Below, piece after piece: positions 11,729 through 24,152 of a DNA stretch of 64,000 nt. The DNA comes from Hyalella azteca (lineage: Eukaryota > Arthropoda > Malacostraca > Amphipoda > Hyalellidae): the NCBI RefSeq assembly GCF_000764305.2, contig NW_025934720.1:372001-436000 (forward strand), written 5' to 3'. The position numbers and the translations under genes were made by a program. The notes beneath the pieces are model-generated. The model was given only the letters and a program-made list of their open reading frames with translations. It was not told where the DNA came from and did not search any database. How positions within the stretch are numbered: position 1 is the stretch's first letter; the number at the start of each line of letters is the position of its first letter.

Positions 11729-12022
11729 TCAGTGCTCGTAATGATATCTTCTCAAATTCAGACTATCGTCAAATGTAATGATGTGAGAACCACGATATAA
11801 TTTGACCAGCAATTTTACTTTCAGTTTTCTGTAGGCCGGATGACCCTTGGACAAGATTTTAGATGCAATGCATGCCTGGTCGAGGCTGTAAAAGCGTCCG
11901 CTTATTGGGTGCAAATGTCCCTTGTTATTGCCTCTAAATTCAATTACGTTCCGAATTAGCATCGTCTCCTGTAGCAATGGGAGGGCAATCACTATGGCTG
12001 TGCCTTCACTATGGCTGTGCAA
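11729..12022 (-). CDS. Hypothetical protein, C-terminal 97 codons
   Basis: A minus-strand frame without any stop from 12022 to TGA 11731-11729. The first in-frame ATG inside unique sequence is near 11961; upstream, the frame passes into the 17-bp array at 11982-12475, so the N-terminus may be repeat-encoded. The unique part is basic and structured-looking (A-S-K-I-L-S-K-G-H-P-A-Y-R-K-L-K, then L-V-K-L-Y-R-G-S-H-I-I-T-F-D). The tail resembles short beta-rich domains seen near retroelement proteases or chromo-like modules only loosely; I do not assign it. Confidence 0.35.
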   Translation of the reverse strand: MHSHSEGTAIVIALPLLQETMLIRNVIEFRGNNKGHLHPISGRFYSLDQACIASKILSKGHPAYRKLKVKLLVKLYRGSHIITFDDSLNLRRYHYEH

Positions 12023-12475
12023 TCACTATGACTGTGCAGTCACTATGACTGTGCAATCCCTATGGCTGTGCAATCACTATGGCTGTGCCTTCACTATGGC
12101 TGTGCCATCCCTATGGCTGTGCAATAACTATGACTGCCTTCACTATGGCTGTGCAATCACTATGACTGTGCAGTCACTATGACTGTGCAATCCCTATGGC
12201 TGTGCCTTCACTATGGCTGTGCAATAACTATGACTGCCTTCACTATGGCTGTGCAATCACTATGACTGTGCAGTCACTATGGCTGTGCAATCACTATGAC
12301 TGTGCATTCCATATGGTTGTGCTATTACTATGGCTGCGCAATCACTATATGGCTGTGAAAGCATTATGGCTGTGCAATCACTATAGCTGTTATATCACTA
12401 TGGCTGTTATATCACTATGGCTGTTCCATCACTATGGCTGTGCCATCACTATGGCTGTGCCATCACGATGGCTTT
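11982..12475. repeat. 17-bp minisatellite with higher-order structure
   Basis: Units such as TATGGCTGTGCAATCAC, with blocks of several units repeated (about 12060-12185 resembles 12190-12300). Confidence 0.85.
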
Positions 12476-13410
12476 GGAATCTTTACGGCAGTGCAATCTC
12501 TGTGTCTAAACAATCCCCACATAAGTGTAATACCGATGGCAGTGCAGTCCATGCGGCAGTGCAATTCTTTTCTTACCGCAAGCACAGCTCGCGCTCTCAA
12601 ATGATCCTCTCACACACAGAAGTGATCTTGTTCTGCTCACAGAGATCTTCTACACGCGGTGCTTCTAATGTAATAGGTTTTTAAATAAAAACTTCATGTC
12701 TATAGTTTGCTAGTTGCTTGGACAATCAAGACTTTTTAAGCCTAATTTCAATTGGATTCGGTCGATTCAGGCCTGATTTTTTTTATAAACTGTACAGTTC
12801 TGTTAGTATTTTTTTAGAACAATGAAACATTTTATAGGTACAATTTTTGTTTGGTCTGATATTTCGTTAGGCCTGAATAATGATTTAGAACCTCAGCTGT
12901 GGTGGCATTCGTACATGGTTATAGAACTTAAACATTCTCTAAAAATATATGTATTCTGAATTAAAGGTTTTTCAGTGAAAATTTTTGACAAACTTTAAAT
13001 GAGGATCGAAGTTTTGAAAGTTTAACTGATCTTTACTTCTGTTAAATCCATTTAATTTTATACAGTTATACAGTGTCCAGTGTGAACTACAGTGATAAAT
13101 TATATAGTTTCTGTATAATTTTTGCAATTTGCAGTTTCATAAGGAAGTTATGAATTTAACGTGCGTTATAAGTATTTCACTTCAGCTGTAATTATTATTC
13201 ACTGTCAACGGAACTCAAAAGTGAACAATATATAGTTTATTATTCCACCTACTATGCAATTTGTTTGTCTATTTTCTGCCAAATTGATTTCAGAAAAATT
13301 TACATATAAAAAAAAAGTTTTCCGTCTTTAAATCTTTACGACTCATCGTAACATTGGTATACCCTGAATAATAATTCTATAATATTATAAATGTTCACTC
13401 ATATATATGG

Positions 13411-13650
13411 TCAATAAACTTTACTTGCCGGATGTTCCAAGGTGTGAATATTTTAAAGAATTTTACTAAGATTCCTTCTGCTGGGAGCGAATTTTCCTCC
13501 ATAGTGCTTCGCATAGGAATTTCTAGTTTCATGATATGCAGCCATATTCAACAATATATGTGATCTTCGTAATAAAATTTCAGCATTAAATATTTGCTTC
13601 TTAAATATCGTGCGCATTAGTCCATTCCATTGATGCGTTGCCTTGTTCAT
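13411..13650 (-). CDS. Small hypothetical protein, 79 aa
   Basis: ATG at 13650, 80 codons to TGA 13413-13411, with one TAA (Gln) late in the frame. The composition is basic and helical (N-A-E-I-L-L-R-R-S-H-I-L-L-N-M-A) in DNA of about 36% GC. An upstream in-frame TTG at 13677 is not needed. It stands alone, with no same-strand neighbour within 1 kb. No family recognised. Confidence 0.35.
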
Positions 13651-14149
13651 ATTAGCAAATTGGCTAACTATGATCAATTGGAAGTGTGGTAAGGCTATGT
13701 CAATTTAAAGTTCGGCTAATTTTATTTATTTTTATTTCAAATTATGCATTATTATATGATAGTCGGGACCTGGAATCTTCGAGTATTAGAAGCTACGTGG
13801 CTTACGCTTTTATACGTAATGAAGGTATAACTAGATCAGATATAACTATAGCTGGTATTTTATTTTCTTAAAATCATAAAAATGTACCTAACGTGCTTTT
13901 GGACGAAATATTTTCTTTCGGAATTTACACTCATCGATACTCTTAAAAATATTCCAAATCTGTCTCTCGCCAGAGTTGCAATGCACTTAACTTACATTTC
14001 TCAATTCTCAATTAATTGAGAACTGATGATACGTCTGGGAGTGGAATAATTCGACAAAGTAGTGATTGTTCGCAAAGTAAAAATGAATGTTAATTTTATA
14101 TCGAGGGAAGCTTATTGTTCAGTGGCAGAGCATTAAACAAAGCTCGGCT

Positions 14150-14420
14150 CTGCCGCCACAGCATACCACAGCGCGGCAGGCTTCAGGCCTCAGCAGCTCA
14201 GGCTGTGATGCTTTGAAGTCTGGGCTGTGGTGCTGCTGTGATGTGGTCTTGTGGTCGTTGTGGAGCTTGTGTGATGTTGCTGTGTTGCTGTGAGGCAGCT
14301 GTTGTGGTGCTGCTGTAGGGCCCCATGCACTGCATTTGTGGTGCTGCTGTGGTGCTGTGGAGTGCTGTTGTGACTTCACTGTTGTGCTGTTATTGTGGAT
14401 TGTGTGCTGCAGTGCGGATA
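14150..14420. repeat. TG-rich degenerate repeat (GCTGTGGTG-like)
   Basis: Irregular repetition of GCTGTGGTGCTGCTGTG-type words, adjacent to the 45-bp array downstream. Confidence 0.55.
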
Positions 14421-14530
14421 ACTGTTGCCCATAACAAAACATTCTTATTTCACTGCATTCTTATGCTAGGCCTGGAAACGGGGGGTTAGCTGGCTGTTGA
14501 TATGATATGTGGGTCCGTTGCTGCATACCA

Positions 14531-14675
14531 TACCTGTTGATGCTCCTGAGACTGTCTGTTGCTGCTCACTCAAGCAGCCTGTTGATGCTGCTGGTGCTGC
14601 CTGTTGCTGCTCACTCAAGCAGCCTGTTGATGCTGCTGGTGCTGCCTGTTGCTGCTCACTCAAGCAGCCTGTTGA
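14531..14675. repeat. 45-bp minisatellite, about 3 units
   Basis: Unit contains GTTGCTGCTCACTCAAGCAG and CTGTTGATGCTGCTGGTG; the last two units are perfect. Confidence 0.8.
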
Positions 14676-15482
14676 ATAGTTCAGATTTCAACCATATAAT
14701 AAATAATTGTAAAAAAATTATAATAATTCAACTTAAATTCAAGCGATGTTAGGAATAAATGGGACTATATTCGATGTATAAATTGAATGCATGAATAGTT
14801 AATTATGAATCAATGCAAACTTGATTTCCAAAGAACTCGAATTAAATGGAATATCTGTGAAAAATGTGTCGATCATGTATGAAAAATGTTCCCTATTGAA
14901 TTGAATTTGTATTTAAAATATGCGAAGAACTTATGGAAAGTTGTTGAAAACGCATAAAAATATTATTTAAATTTATCAAAATTCATCCAGATTACGTGGA
15001 ATATGTACGGACTATATTTTCAGAATGTCAAAAAGTTTCATATAATTACCGAAAATTTCTAAATATGCGTGTTAAGTGTTTGGGAATGAATTAACATCTT
15101 CGTAATTTAATGGGCAACATATGAAGCCACATTCGCGAAATTTCCAGAAAATGTTGCGAATAACAAGAAAAACGCAATACATTCTTTAATATATAGCTAA
15201 TACATCAAGGCAGATAGTCACTGATTTGTCACAATCTTTCCATTACGTAACCCACACCTTAACTCGTTTGATTCCATCATATAAATTTATTAGGAACAAG
15301 AGCGCCAATTGGGTAACAAATTCCTAATCCTAATTCCGTATTTATATTCCACCAAATGAATTTATTAAACTCAATCAAGGTGGAGTCAACAATGGTATGT
15401 TCGAACCCTTTTCTGCAGTTACTCCTGTTTTGAAACGTGTAGTAAATAATGCATTATATTTAATATTTTCTGGTAAAACATA

Positions 15483-15730
15483 CAGGGTTATTTTAAATGA
15501 TGGACCCAATTTAATAAATTCGTATAATTTATACACCAATTCAAAGAGAAAGATTCAAGGTTTTTCTCCTTTTTTTCTAAATGCTCAATATGTCCCCCTT
15601 GCCCTCTCAGTAAGTGACAATCAGTCACTTCCTGAGCGTTGGGTAGGACTCGTAGGAAATGAAGATCCTAAATTTATTCCTAAATAAATAAGAATTAACT
15701 TATTAGGGTCCATCATTTAGAAAAACCCTG
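15483..15730. mobile_element. MITE-like element with 25-bp terminal inverted repeats
   Basis: CAGGGTTATTTTAAATGATG at the left end, continuing to GGACCC, is matched by its reverse complement at 15706-15730 with about 2-3 mismatches. Total length is 248 bp. It overlaps a plus-strand ORF (15397-15687, 96 codons) whose coding status is therefore doubtful. No clear target-site duplication seen. Confidence 0.5.
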
Positions 15731-18700
15731 CATTTTGAATTGAACAATGATTTCATTTCTCCATGCGAACTTTGTTCAGAATAATTAACACGCTCCCTAA
15801 TATCCTCATGTACTAGCTATTCCAGTCTTCTAGCACACTAGCGAATTATTGCTTATATACAAATAAGTAGGCAGCCTTCATATATAACTACCATAACGTT
15901 CATCAGAGACAACCTGCACTTAACGGCCGAGGGAAAAGATCAAAATTGTCTTAAATTTTTAGCCTAATTTAACATGCATTATTTGGTGTCCTCAAGTATT
16001 AGTCTAATTTATTTTAACTTTGAAGAGTATATTTAACAATCCTCCTGATTAATTTTGTAGATTCAAACAGGAAATTTCAAGTGTCGTCTCAGCCGAAGCC
16101 TCTGCGGGCTTCCTAATGAAATTTTCTAGATTGGAAGTTATTTTATTTCTCATTTAGTGCTACTACTTCAGTAAAAATAAAATAATTTATCTTGGCTTTC
16201 AACGAGCAGCTTTAATGAATATCTATTTTTGGTTAAAATCTACGTAATCTTTTCATCGTTGAGTAATAATTGTGGATGATAGATGTGGATGATAGATTGG
16301 ACATCTCTCATCGCGTTCCTGGGAAGCGTATCACCGAGGCGATCTCTCGCTCATTGCACATCAAACACGTCGGTCCCGACGACTAATCTCTGGCGCTGGG
16401 GCGCTCCGTGTAACGATACAAGCCTTGCAAAAGGTGGGACGAATTTTACACGTCGCCACGACAGCGACGAATATGGGAGGCTTCTGCGCTAATTACAGCG
16501 AGTATTTTGCGGCTGCGAGGAGATGTCTGCCGCCATTCATCTCTCGAGGATCTTATGATACTCAAGAAATTCATCCTTCCAGACTCGCTACGAGTTTTCA
16601 ATAATAGGACGTTTTTGGAATCAAGTCGCCAGCTTACAGTCAATCTTTTAGATTTTAAATTCTATAAAATATTGCTATAACATGACATCTTATTTTTAGA
16701 ATGAAAGTCTTACGATAAAAAAACTTGCCCTATATCTTCCTTGAACGGCCATCTTTTAACTTTAAAAATTGAGGCATGCTTTAACATTTATTTTTACTGA
16801 AGATTGGATTGAATGTTCCTACAGAAATGTATTATAAGTAAATATATCTGCGACTCTCTTTCAAATTATAGATGAAATTAAAATTATTTCGTCGACGAAG
16901 TTGACATATATAGATTCATGAAGCAGTATTTTTCAAATATCATTTTCTAAACAAATCAGTCACACAACACAAATCGGCATAAGAAAAAATATCATCGAAC
17001 TGTATTGAACACACTCAATTAATTACTTTGTACCAGCGTCATTAGACTCATTATTATTTCTTACATGAGAAAGTGATCGCAAGCATCGAGGTTGATCGCT
17101 GTTAATGAGGGTCGAGGCGGACGAAGTTCTCCCTCGAACGAACTGTCAGGGCTTGTCCGACCTCTCAAGTTTCTTAATAGATGCGCCGCTCCACACGTTC
17201 TGCTTGCCTATATATATGCTCAGTCTGATCCAAATGTACCTTAAAGAATATTTGAAATAAATTGAAGACCTCATCACCACCCACCATTACTTAATTAACA
17301 GAGAACTCACTTATAACTACCGCAAGCCATGAACAGCATCTGAACATAGATACACAATGCAAATATCTAATAAACTTGAGTATTCGGCAATAAAGATGCG
17401 TTGTTTCTTATTCAAATGGCATGAATAACTAATTATGCTTACACATTTTAATTATGCTTATTTATTCCTAGTGTCATGGCAAACTACCATTTAGCTGGAG
17501 AATAATTTGGTGAATGACTTGAAAAATTTATCGGAAAAAAACAGGTGCGAGAATTCATTGCAGATTCAGAGTGTTTAACTGAATCAGGAACTTTAAATTA
17601 AAAGGGTATCTTATAACATTATGTAAATATTAGCAATTAACATTAAGCTTAATAAGCGATTATAAATATCAAATAAATATCGAGTAATTATTATCAGGAA
17701 TATGCTGAGTTCCGGAAATGATCTCGCACAGGGTACGCTGTGGCAGGCGATGAGAGCTTAGCAGCAGCGCCATATGTCAGCTGCTCTGCTTCAAGACGCG
17801 ATCTCGTGAACGCTAAGCCGGTCATGGCTTTATGGTGTTCAGCTTACATGTCTAAAGTAACATTTTGAATAAAATATAATCGTGATATTGTGGGTCGGCT
17901 TGTAGGCGTTTTCACTCGCTCATAAATGAGATTTTGAGTAAATTATTTAACCTTTAGTATGTATAAGTGTTATTTAATCTGGTTTCATAAGAATTTTTAC
18001 TGGCCCAGATGACAATCTATGTGATAATCTAATGCCACTCATGAGTTTGCAGTCTATTATCACTCCAAACTTTGGATGTTCTGTTATTTTCACCTAAAAT
18101 ATTGTTGCTCTTCTTTAGATTGAAATTGAAGCTTTTTAAGCACCTTTTTCATCGTTATTTATGTTCACATTTATTATTATTTTCTATTGTTTTAAGATTT
18201 TTCTATTGAATTCATAGTCGTGTAATTTTTCCTTTCTACTATGTGCAAAATTAACGCATTCTTCTTCTCCTTTTCTGCAGGTGAGTACAGTCTGCATGCT
18301 CCCGTGACCAAAGGACTCCGAAGATCTGGTATTTACTCTATAACATTAAGAATAACATAATTATTATATTACAGATCGCTTAACTGCACGGGTAGTGACT
18401 CTGCTTTTGTAAGACAAATATTTGTCCTTAGTGCGGCGCAATTGACGTTATTCGTTATAAGCCATTCATGTCGTATTTACGTTTACCTGCACAATATAAT
18501 ATGTTTCACTTACTATGGTTATTTTCAGTCACATCATGTATGCCAATGCTCTCTATTGATTAGCTTGAAGTAATAACGGTTTGAATTTTTTATGTTGTTT
18601 TGAAGTTTTTTAACGTTTTGTGAATGTTGTTTTGAATGTTTTTTTAATGTTGTTTTGAATTTTGTTTTGAATGTTGTTCCTGGCTTTTGTTCAAACGATA

Positions 18701-20253
18701 TGGTTCGTACGGTTGGTCGTATATTTCGTAATATTTCGATTTTACGTCAGAGTTGCGAGAGCTTAGCGTACTGTTTACATCAATTCCTGTTATAGTTGGG
18801 ATTAGATTTTAATGAATCAAGTGACGTTATTCTGGTTTGGGATGTAAATAGCTATGAATAACGGGAACTAATTGGAGATGTATGCATGAGGCTACTGTCA
18901 TCCATGTTTTTATTGATATGCTTTCACTCGCTTTAAATTGTTGAATTGATAATCTGAACTCTCTCACTTTTATAATTCGGAACCTCGTTCACCTACCCGC
19001 AGAATAATTACGAATTTTTTGTCAATATAATCGCTTGTCGAATAAAATTTTCGAAAAATCTGATTGCATGGTCTGTTCAAGTTAAGATAAGTTGGTATAT
19101 TTCAATGATTAGTGTTAAAATGTTTTTTCTATATATTCAATATAAATTTGATAAATGGCGGCTGTTTATAAAAGCATGCGTGTAAATATGGAGTTAAAAC
19201 TCCAGTAAAATACAAAAAATATATTTTTCATTAACGCTCGTAATTTGTCTGTGATTTCAATTAACAATCAAGTAGTTGATCGCGGTTATGAAAACTTGAA
19301 GTGCTTGAAGAAGCTTATAGGGTTTCTGAGTATTAATGTTCTGCGGCTAAAACGGTTGAATTTATTTTTCCTAGCCTCTGTTGAACAGCTTCTAATTAAC
19401 TACTGTTCGGTTTTCCATTTTCTGTCGAATTTTATTCGCTGCTTATATTTAATTTAGTGTATTTAGGCTCACATTTATCCTAAAAGTTGATGAGAATCCC
19501 AAGTGCTCGGATTTTTATCCTAAACTAAGATAGTCGTCAAAATGTTATGCTTTGCAGCGAGCAGTATTTAAATTGTTGATGGAAAATATATTCAATCGAC
19601 ATATGAAGAAATTTTGAGCTAATTTTTTCTTGGAAAACTTAAAAAAAAATTGTAGTCGACTACTCCAGTTTTACATTTCAGTTTTACTTACCCGCGAAAT
19701 TCCATATAATATCCTGAATAATTTTAACACTGCAGTTACACTCTGGGTGCTCTTGCCGGCCTATAGTCGTTTGTTCAATGGATTAATTCACTAACAAAGC
19801 AGGGATGAGCACCCGCGACCACGTCGGAAAAACGGTTGCTGCATCGTTTTCTCCGATTGAAATCTAACGTTGATAAATAGGCGAATGAGACACCTCATTG
19901 TGTAGGAACATTAGCAGAGCATCTGTTTAGGTGCATTTTCTTGCATAGTGTTCCCTTTAACGCAACGCTTTGTGTTCGTCGATAGAGAACACGGCGCGCA
20001 GGCGCTCTGGCCAAGCGCTTTTTTCCGCGCGACCTGCGAGGGCAACGGGAGGCGCCTCAGCCGAACTGGGAGGCGCCCGAGGGGAAAAAAGGAGGAGCGT
20101 TTCATGGAGATGTGAGTCAAATGAGTGACCCATGATGAACATCTCATAAGTTTCCCTCATCTCATGACTGAATCTTTCCATGTTTATGAGGTAATGCCCA
20201 TGACGGGTGCGATGAGCCATGTATGGGCACGATTTATGAGGGATATAGGAGGT

Positions 20254-21066
20254 ATGTAAGGGGAAAATGGGTGCGGCATCGCAGCGGGCAAACTGCTAGT
20301 GTTCCTTAGAAAGCATGCGAGGGAAGGCGTTACCTTAGGTCAACAGGCGTGGCTGTTAACTGCGATACGGCCGCCCAGTTCCCTCACACGAAGCCTTTCT
20401 TCCCTCAGTTGCCCTTGGGCTGGCCTTTCGAGTACGTCTTTCGATCCCAGCAGCTCTGGCTGACGCACCAACAGGTTGAAAGACGCCACTAATTCCAAGC
20501 ACAATCTTGCTCTCCTCGATCGGATCAGTCTCAGCTCAGAGTCGCGCAAATTTAATTTTCCCATTCGGAAAGGAGCTTGTAAATCGCCAGCTAATTTAGT
20601 ATTCCCTCCCGAGTCCTTGTTTCTCTTGGCATCGAAGCTGCTGCCAGGTCAAGTACTTCGACATTCACGAGTTTTTTGTTCTGCAATAATAAATTAAACT
20701 GGTGTTGAAGAAGTCTTTCCTTTATTGAAGTTTAACTGTGATGCTTCGAAGATTATTGTCCAGCAACATCAACTAGAGTGCGATAGGTCGTCTTCGTCAC
20801 TTTAACCCACAATAAACTTGAGCAGTTTACTTTGTTAACAGTTACTGCATACTAATCGAATCAAAAGTAGGAATTAGTCGTTTGTGGCAGCTTGTATAAA
20901 TTTCAAAGATATTATTTGCTACATTATAGGCTGCGCAACTCATCGCTCAGAAATTGATCAAAATTCAGGGCAGGAAGTGAACAAGAAACACGAGCAAAAT
21001 CAAAAGCTAGTTTCCCGGAGTTGCCTTTTCCTCAAAACACGAAATTTTCTTCAAACATGGCGCTGA
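20254..21066 (+). CDS. Long open frame, 270 codons, with competing antisense ORF
   Basis: ATG at 20254 leads to TGA 21064-21066 through 271 codons with a single in-frame TGA (read as Trp) and several TAA/TAG. The second half (from 20700) is plausible: V-Q-Q-H-Q-L-E-C-D-R, later E-V-N-K-K-H-E-Q-N-Q-K. The first half is Ser/Leu/Pro-rich and looks like the antisense of a charged minus-strand ORF at 20564-20340, which has its own ATG and TGA (74 aa, R-E-E-R-L-R-V-R-E-L). Either the plus gene starts later or the minus ORF is the gene in that part. Confidence 0.3.
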
Positions 21067-24000
21067 TCACCGAAGTACGACCTCAACTCTACCATTACTC
21101 TACCATCAGTCAGGTAAACCCAATTTTTATCATGTTCTTTACTCTTTAACATTCTAAAAATAATCGTGACACCTTCTTCAGAAAGTATTTTACTCGTTCT
21201 ATTTCAGTTATTCGAATAAACTAAGAAGTCCATTTTATTTGTGCCTTACAATTATTTGGCCGCGATATCCCATATCTCTCGCTTTATTTTTTCTTCCTCC
21301 ATTAAACCTTTACCTGTTATCCTAATGTGGACTTTGTGCATAAATAATGCCTGTATATTCACTTTAATAGGGGAAACATTGAATTTTTTTCCGAGGTTTC
21401 TCCGTTTCAAATATTTGCGCATATTGCCCTGTTTTCACTAGGCTGCACAAAAAAGTCTAATTTCCTTTAATTCAGTAATTTGAACTCACATAGAGCCATT
21501 TCCACAATTATTATGTTAGAAACCACTAATGTTTTTGTAAACCACAGTTTACAAAAAAATGCATTTTTATTGGATGTATACTCGATAAAAACAAAGTTTC
21601 TACAGGCATCGCTAAATTTTGTATTTGTCGAATCTCTTTTGTTTTAGAAAAATTACTAATCATTTTTTATTATTTGCGAACGACCTTCAATTCAGATAAC
21701 TGCTCCATGCTCCGAATAAGGCTCCATATTGAATTATGCATCGTTGGCGCATTTTCTTCTTTTTAGTGTTCCATATGCATAGTTGCTAATAATTATTAGA
21801 TTTTAACGCAAATGCACTAATATTCGCTAAAAATAATTATAGATAAATTTAAAACGAATTCAAATTAGGTCTAGAAGATTTGGTTCGGTCAGTAGTTCTT
21901 AATTTGGAAGTTCGTTGTAACGGTTCGAGAAAATGTTCGATTGACTGACATTTTAACACGGCTCATTAATCACTTCTTTAATGTAATTACTATCAAAAAA
22001 GGCCACTGATGTTTGTTGTTATTCTGTTTTTTTTTTTCAACCTAAGTCAGCATAGTTTGATGAAAACAACGTGTTTATTACTGTGGCCAGCAATAACTGG
22101 AAAAATATGTATTTCGAAAGAAGCTCATTTCCAATTTTTACAAGCGCTCAAGCTCACTCTTTCTCGTAAATAATACCAACAAATAAGCAAAGAAATCATC
22201 CCATTTGACAAAATATTCAATTATGTAAAGCACATCAGGTAGCTACTTTACTCTTAATAATTGTTTGAGTGTTGAGGAATAGAAACCTTTTATTAATGAC
22301 GTCCCAAGAGGTTTCATCGTTTAGCGGAACAATTAATTTTCATTCAATTTCTAAGGAAAAACTCGTACGAGACTCGTAATTATTATCTGGGGAAATACTC
22401 GTACTAGACTCACTAGACTCGGAATTATTATCAATGGAAATACTCGTACTAGACTCGTAATTATTATCTGGGCAAATGCTCGTGCTAGACTCGCAATTAT
22501 TATTTGGGGAAATACTCGTATTAGAGTCGTAATTATTATCTGAGGAATTATTCGTACAAGACTCGTAATTATTATCTGGGGGAAATACTCGTACTAGACT
22601 CGTAATTATTATCTGGGGAAATACTCGTACTGGACTCTTAATTATTCTCTAAGGAAATATTCGTACAAGACTCGTAATTATTATCTGGGGGAAATACTCG
22701 TACTAGACTCGTAATTATTATCTGGGGAAAAGCCTGTACTTGACTCGTAATTATTATCTAGGGAAATACTCGTACTAGACTCGTAATTATTATTTGGGGA
22801 AATACTCGTACTAAACTCGTTATTATTAACTGAGGAAATATTCGTACAAGACTCGTAATTATTCTCGACGTTTAATATTCGTGATGCGGCCCACTTCATA
22901 TTTTTTCGGCCCTCTCACTGAACTCGATCGCTTGACTTCTTTAATTCACCTGCAGATACTGGATAGGATGTAAATATTAAAAAATATATTTCATCGTGCA
23001 TTCGGGGTGCGTGAATGTTTAGTATTTATTTCATCATAATAATAATAATTAGAATTAAGCGGGAGTTATTAATTATAGCGTAGATTTTAAACAGCAAATT
23101 TATCTGGCATTATTAAAAATATTTTGTCATGGCGCACAAGGTTCAAAATAAACCTTTTCCATTTCCCCAAACAGTTTTGTCCAATATATTAAAGTCTATT
23201 TTTTCACCGCATTCACCCATCAATAATCAGCACAATAAACTTATAAAATCAGAACTAATTTCAAATTCAAGCTCAAAAAGATAAGGTTATATGAATCTAT
23301 CGAGACAGTTGCTCGGACATGGCAGCTTTATTTTTCACGTCCGTAACTGCCGCTTCGGTCCTGCGATAACCGAACATCTGCTGTACAGCTCTTCACTGTC
23401 TCCCTGCCTTCTCTTTCTCATTCTGAATTTCAAGAGGAGCTTGCGCTTTAAAGTTACGGCCAGAGAAGTTACGCGCGGTGCTTGAAGGCCCGCCAGTCTG
23501 TTAAAAAATCGGACTTACAGGCCAATATGTTGACTCTTGCATCCAATGAGAGAAACTTCCGTCAATTTTTTCTTCATAAAATTAGAAAAAATAAATCGTA
23601 AAATCTGCACTCAATCATGGAGACATGTATATCGTAGCAGGCATTGTATTACTGTAGATAAATGAGATTTATTTGTAATAATAAAAAACTCCCATCAATT
23701 TGTACTCGATCAAATTATGTATTGATTCATTAATAAAGTTTCGTAACTTTGGCTATGGATTAAAGTCATGAATAAAATTAATACATAAATCCGGACCACG
23801 ATTATAATCTTTTTGTATATATTTGTACAATCTGATATTTATTTAGACCGAACGCAGCAAATTTATTAATTCACAATTGTATTGCAAATCCGATCGAATA
23901 ACACGAAGATATTTTACCTTCCATGTCAGAAAAATCTTTGGTAAAATAAGATCATATGGTTACACAACACTTGATGTTATTAACTATCATTAAATTAATT

Positions 24001-24152
24001 CGAAATTTCCTGAATCACTGAGTATTCTCAACAAATTTTATTACATGTACTTTTTTGAATAATAAAAGTACAATAGTTTGTGCATTATTTATTGACGAAG
24101 TTGAAGATGATTTTCTGATGCTAGGCTCTCCATCAAGTGCACATATACAATC
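21067..24152. other. AT-rich stretch with the 36-bp array
   Basis: A plus frame at 23291-23485 (64 codons) sits in a small GC-rich island but is unsupported otherwise. Nothing else seen. Confidence 0.3.
22340..22880. repeat. 36-bp minisatellite, about 14 units
   Basis: Unit contains GGGGAAATACTCGTACTAGA and CTCGTAATTATTATCT. In one minus frame (22899-22681) it encodes N-N-Y-E-S-S-T-S-I-S repeats, so a repeat-rich protein is possible but unsupported. Confidence 0.85.

Larger units (their letters stand above)
13651..20253. other. Mostly AT-rich, no gene supported
   Basis: Holds the repeats at 14.1-14.7 kb and the inverted-repeat element at 15.5 kb. A GC-rich island at 16280-16640 has short open frames on both strands (16283-16492 plus, 16643-16446 minus), and 19900-20220 has overlapping minus frames; I could not choose between them. 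Confidence 0.3.
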
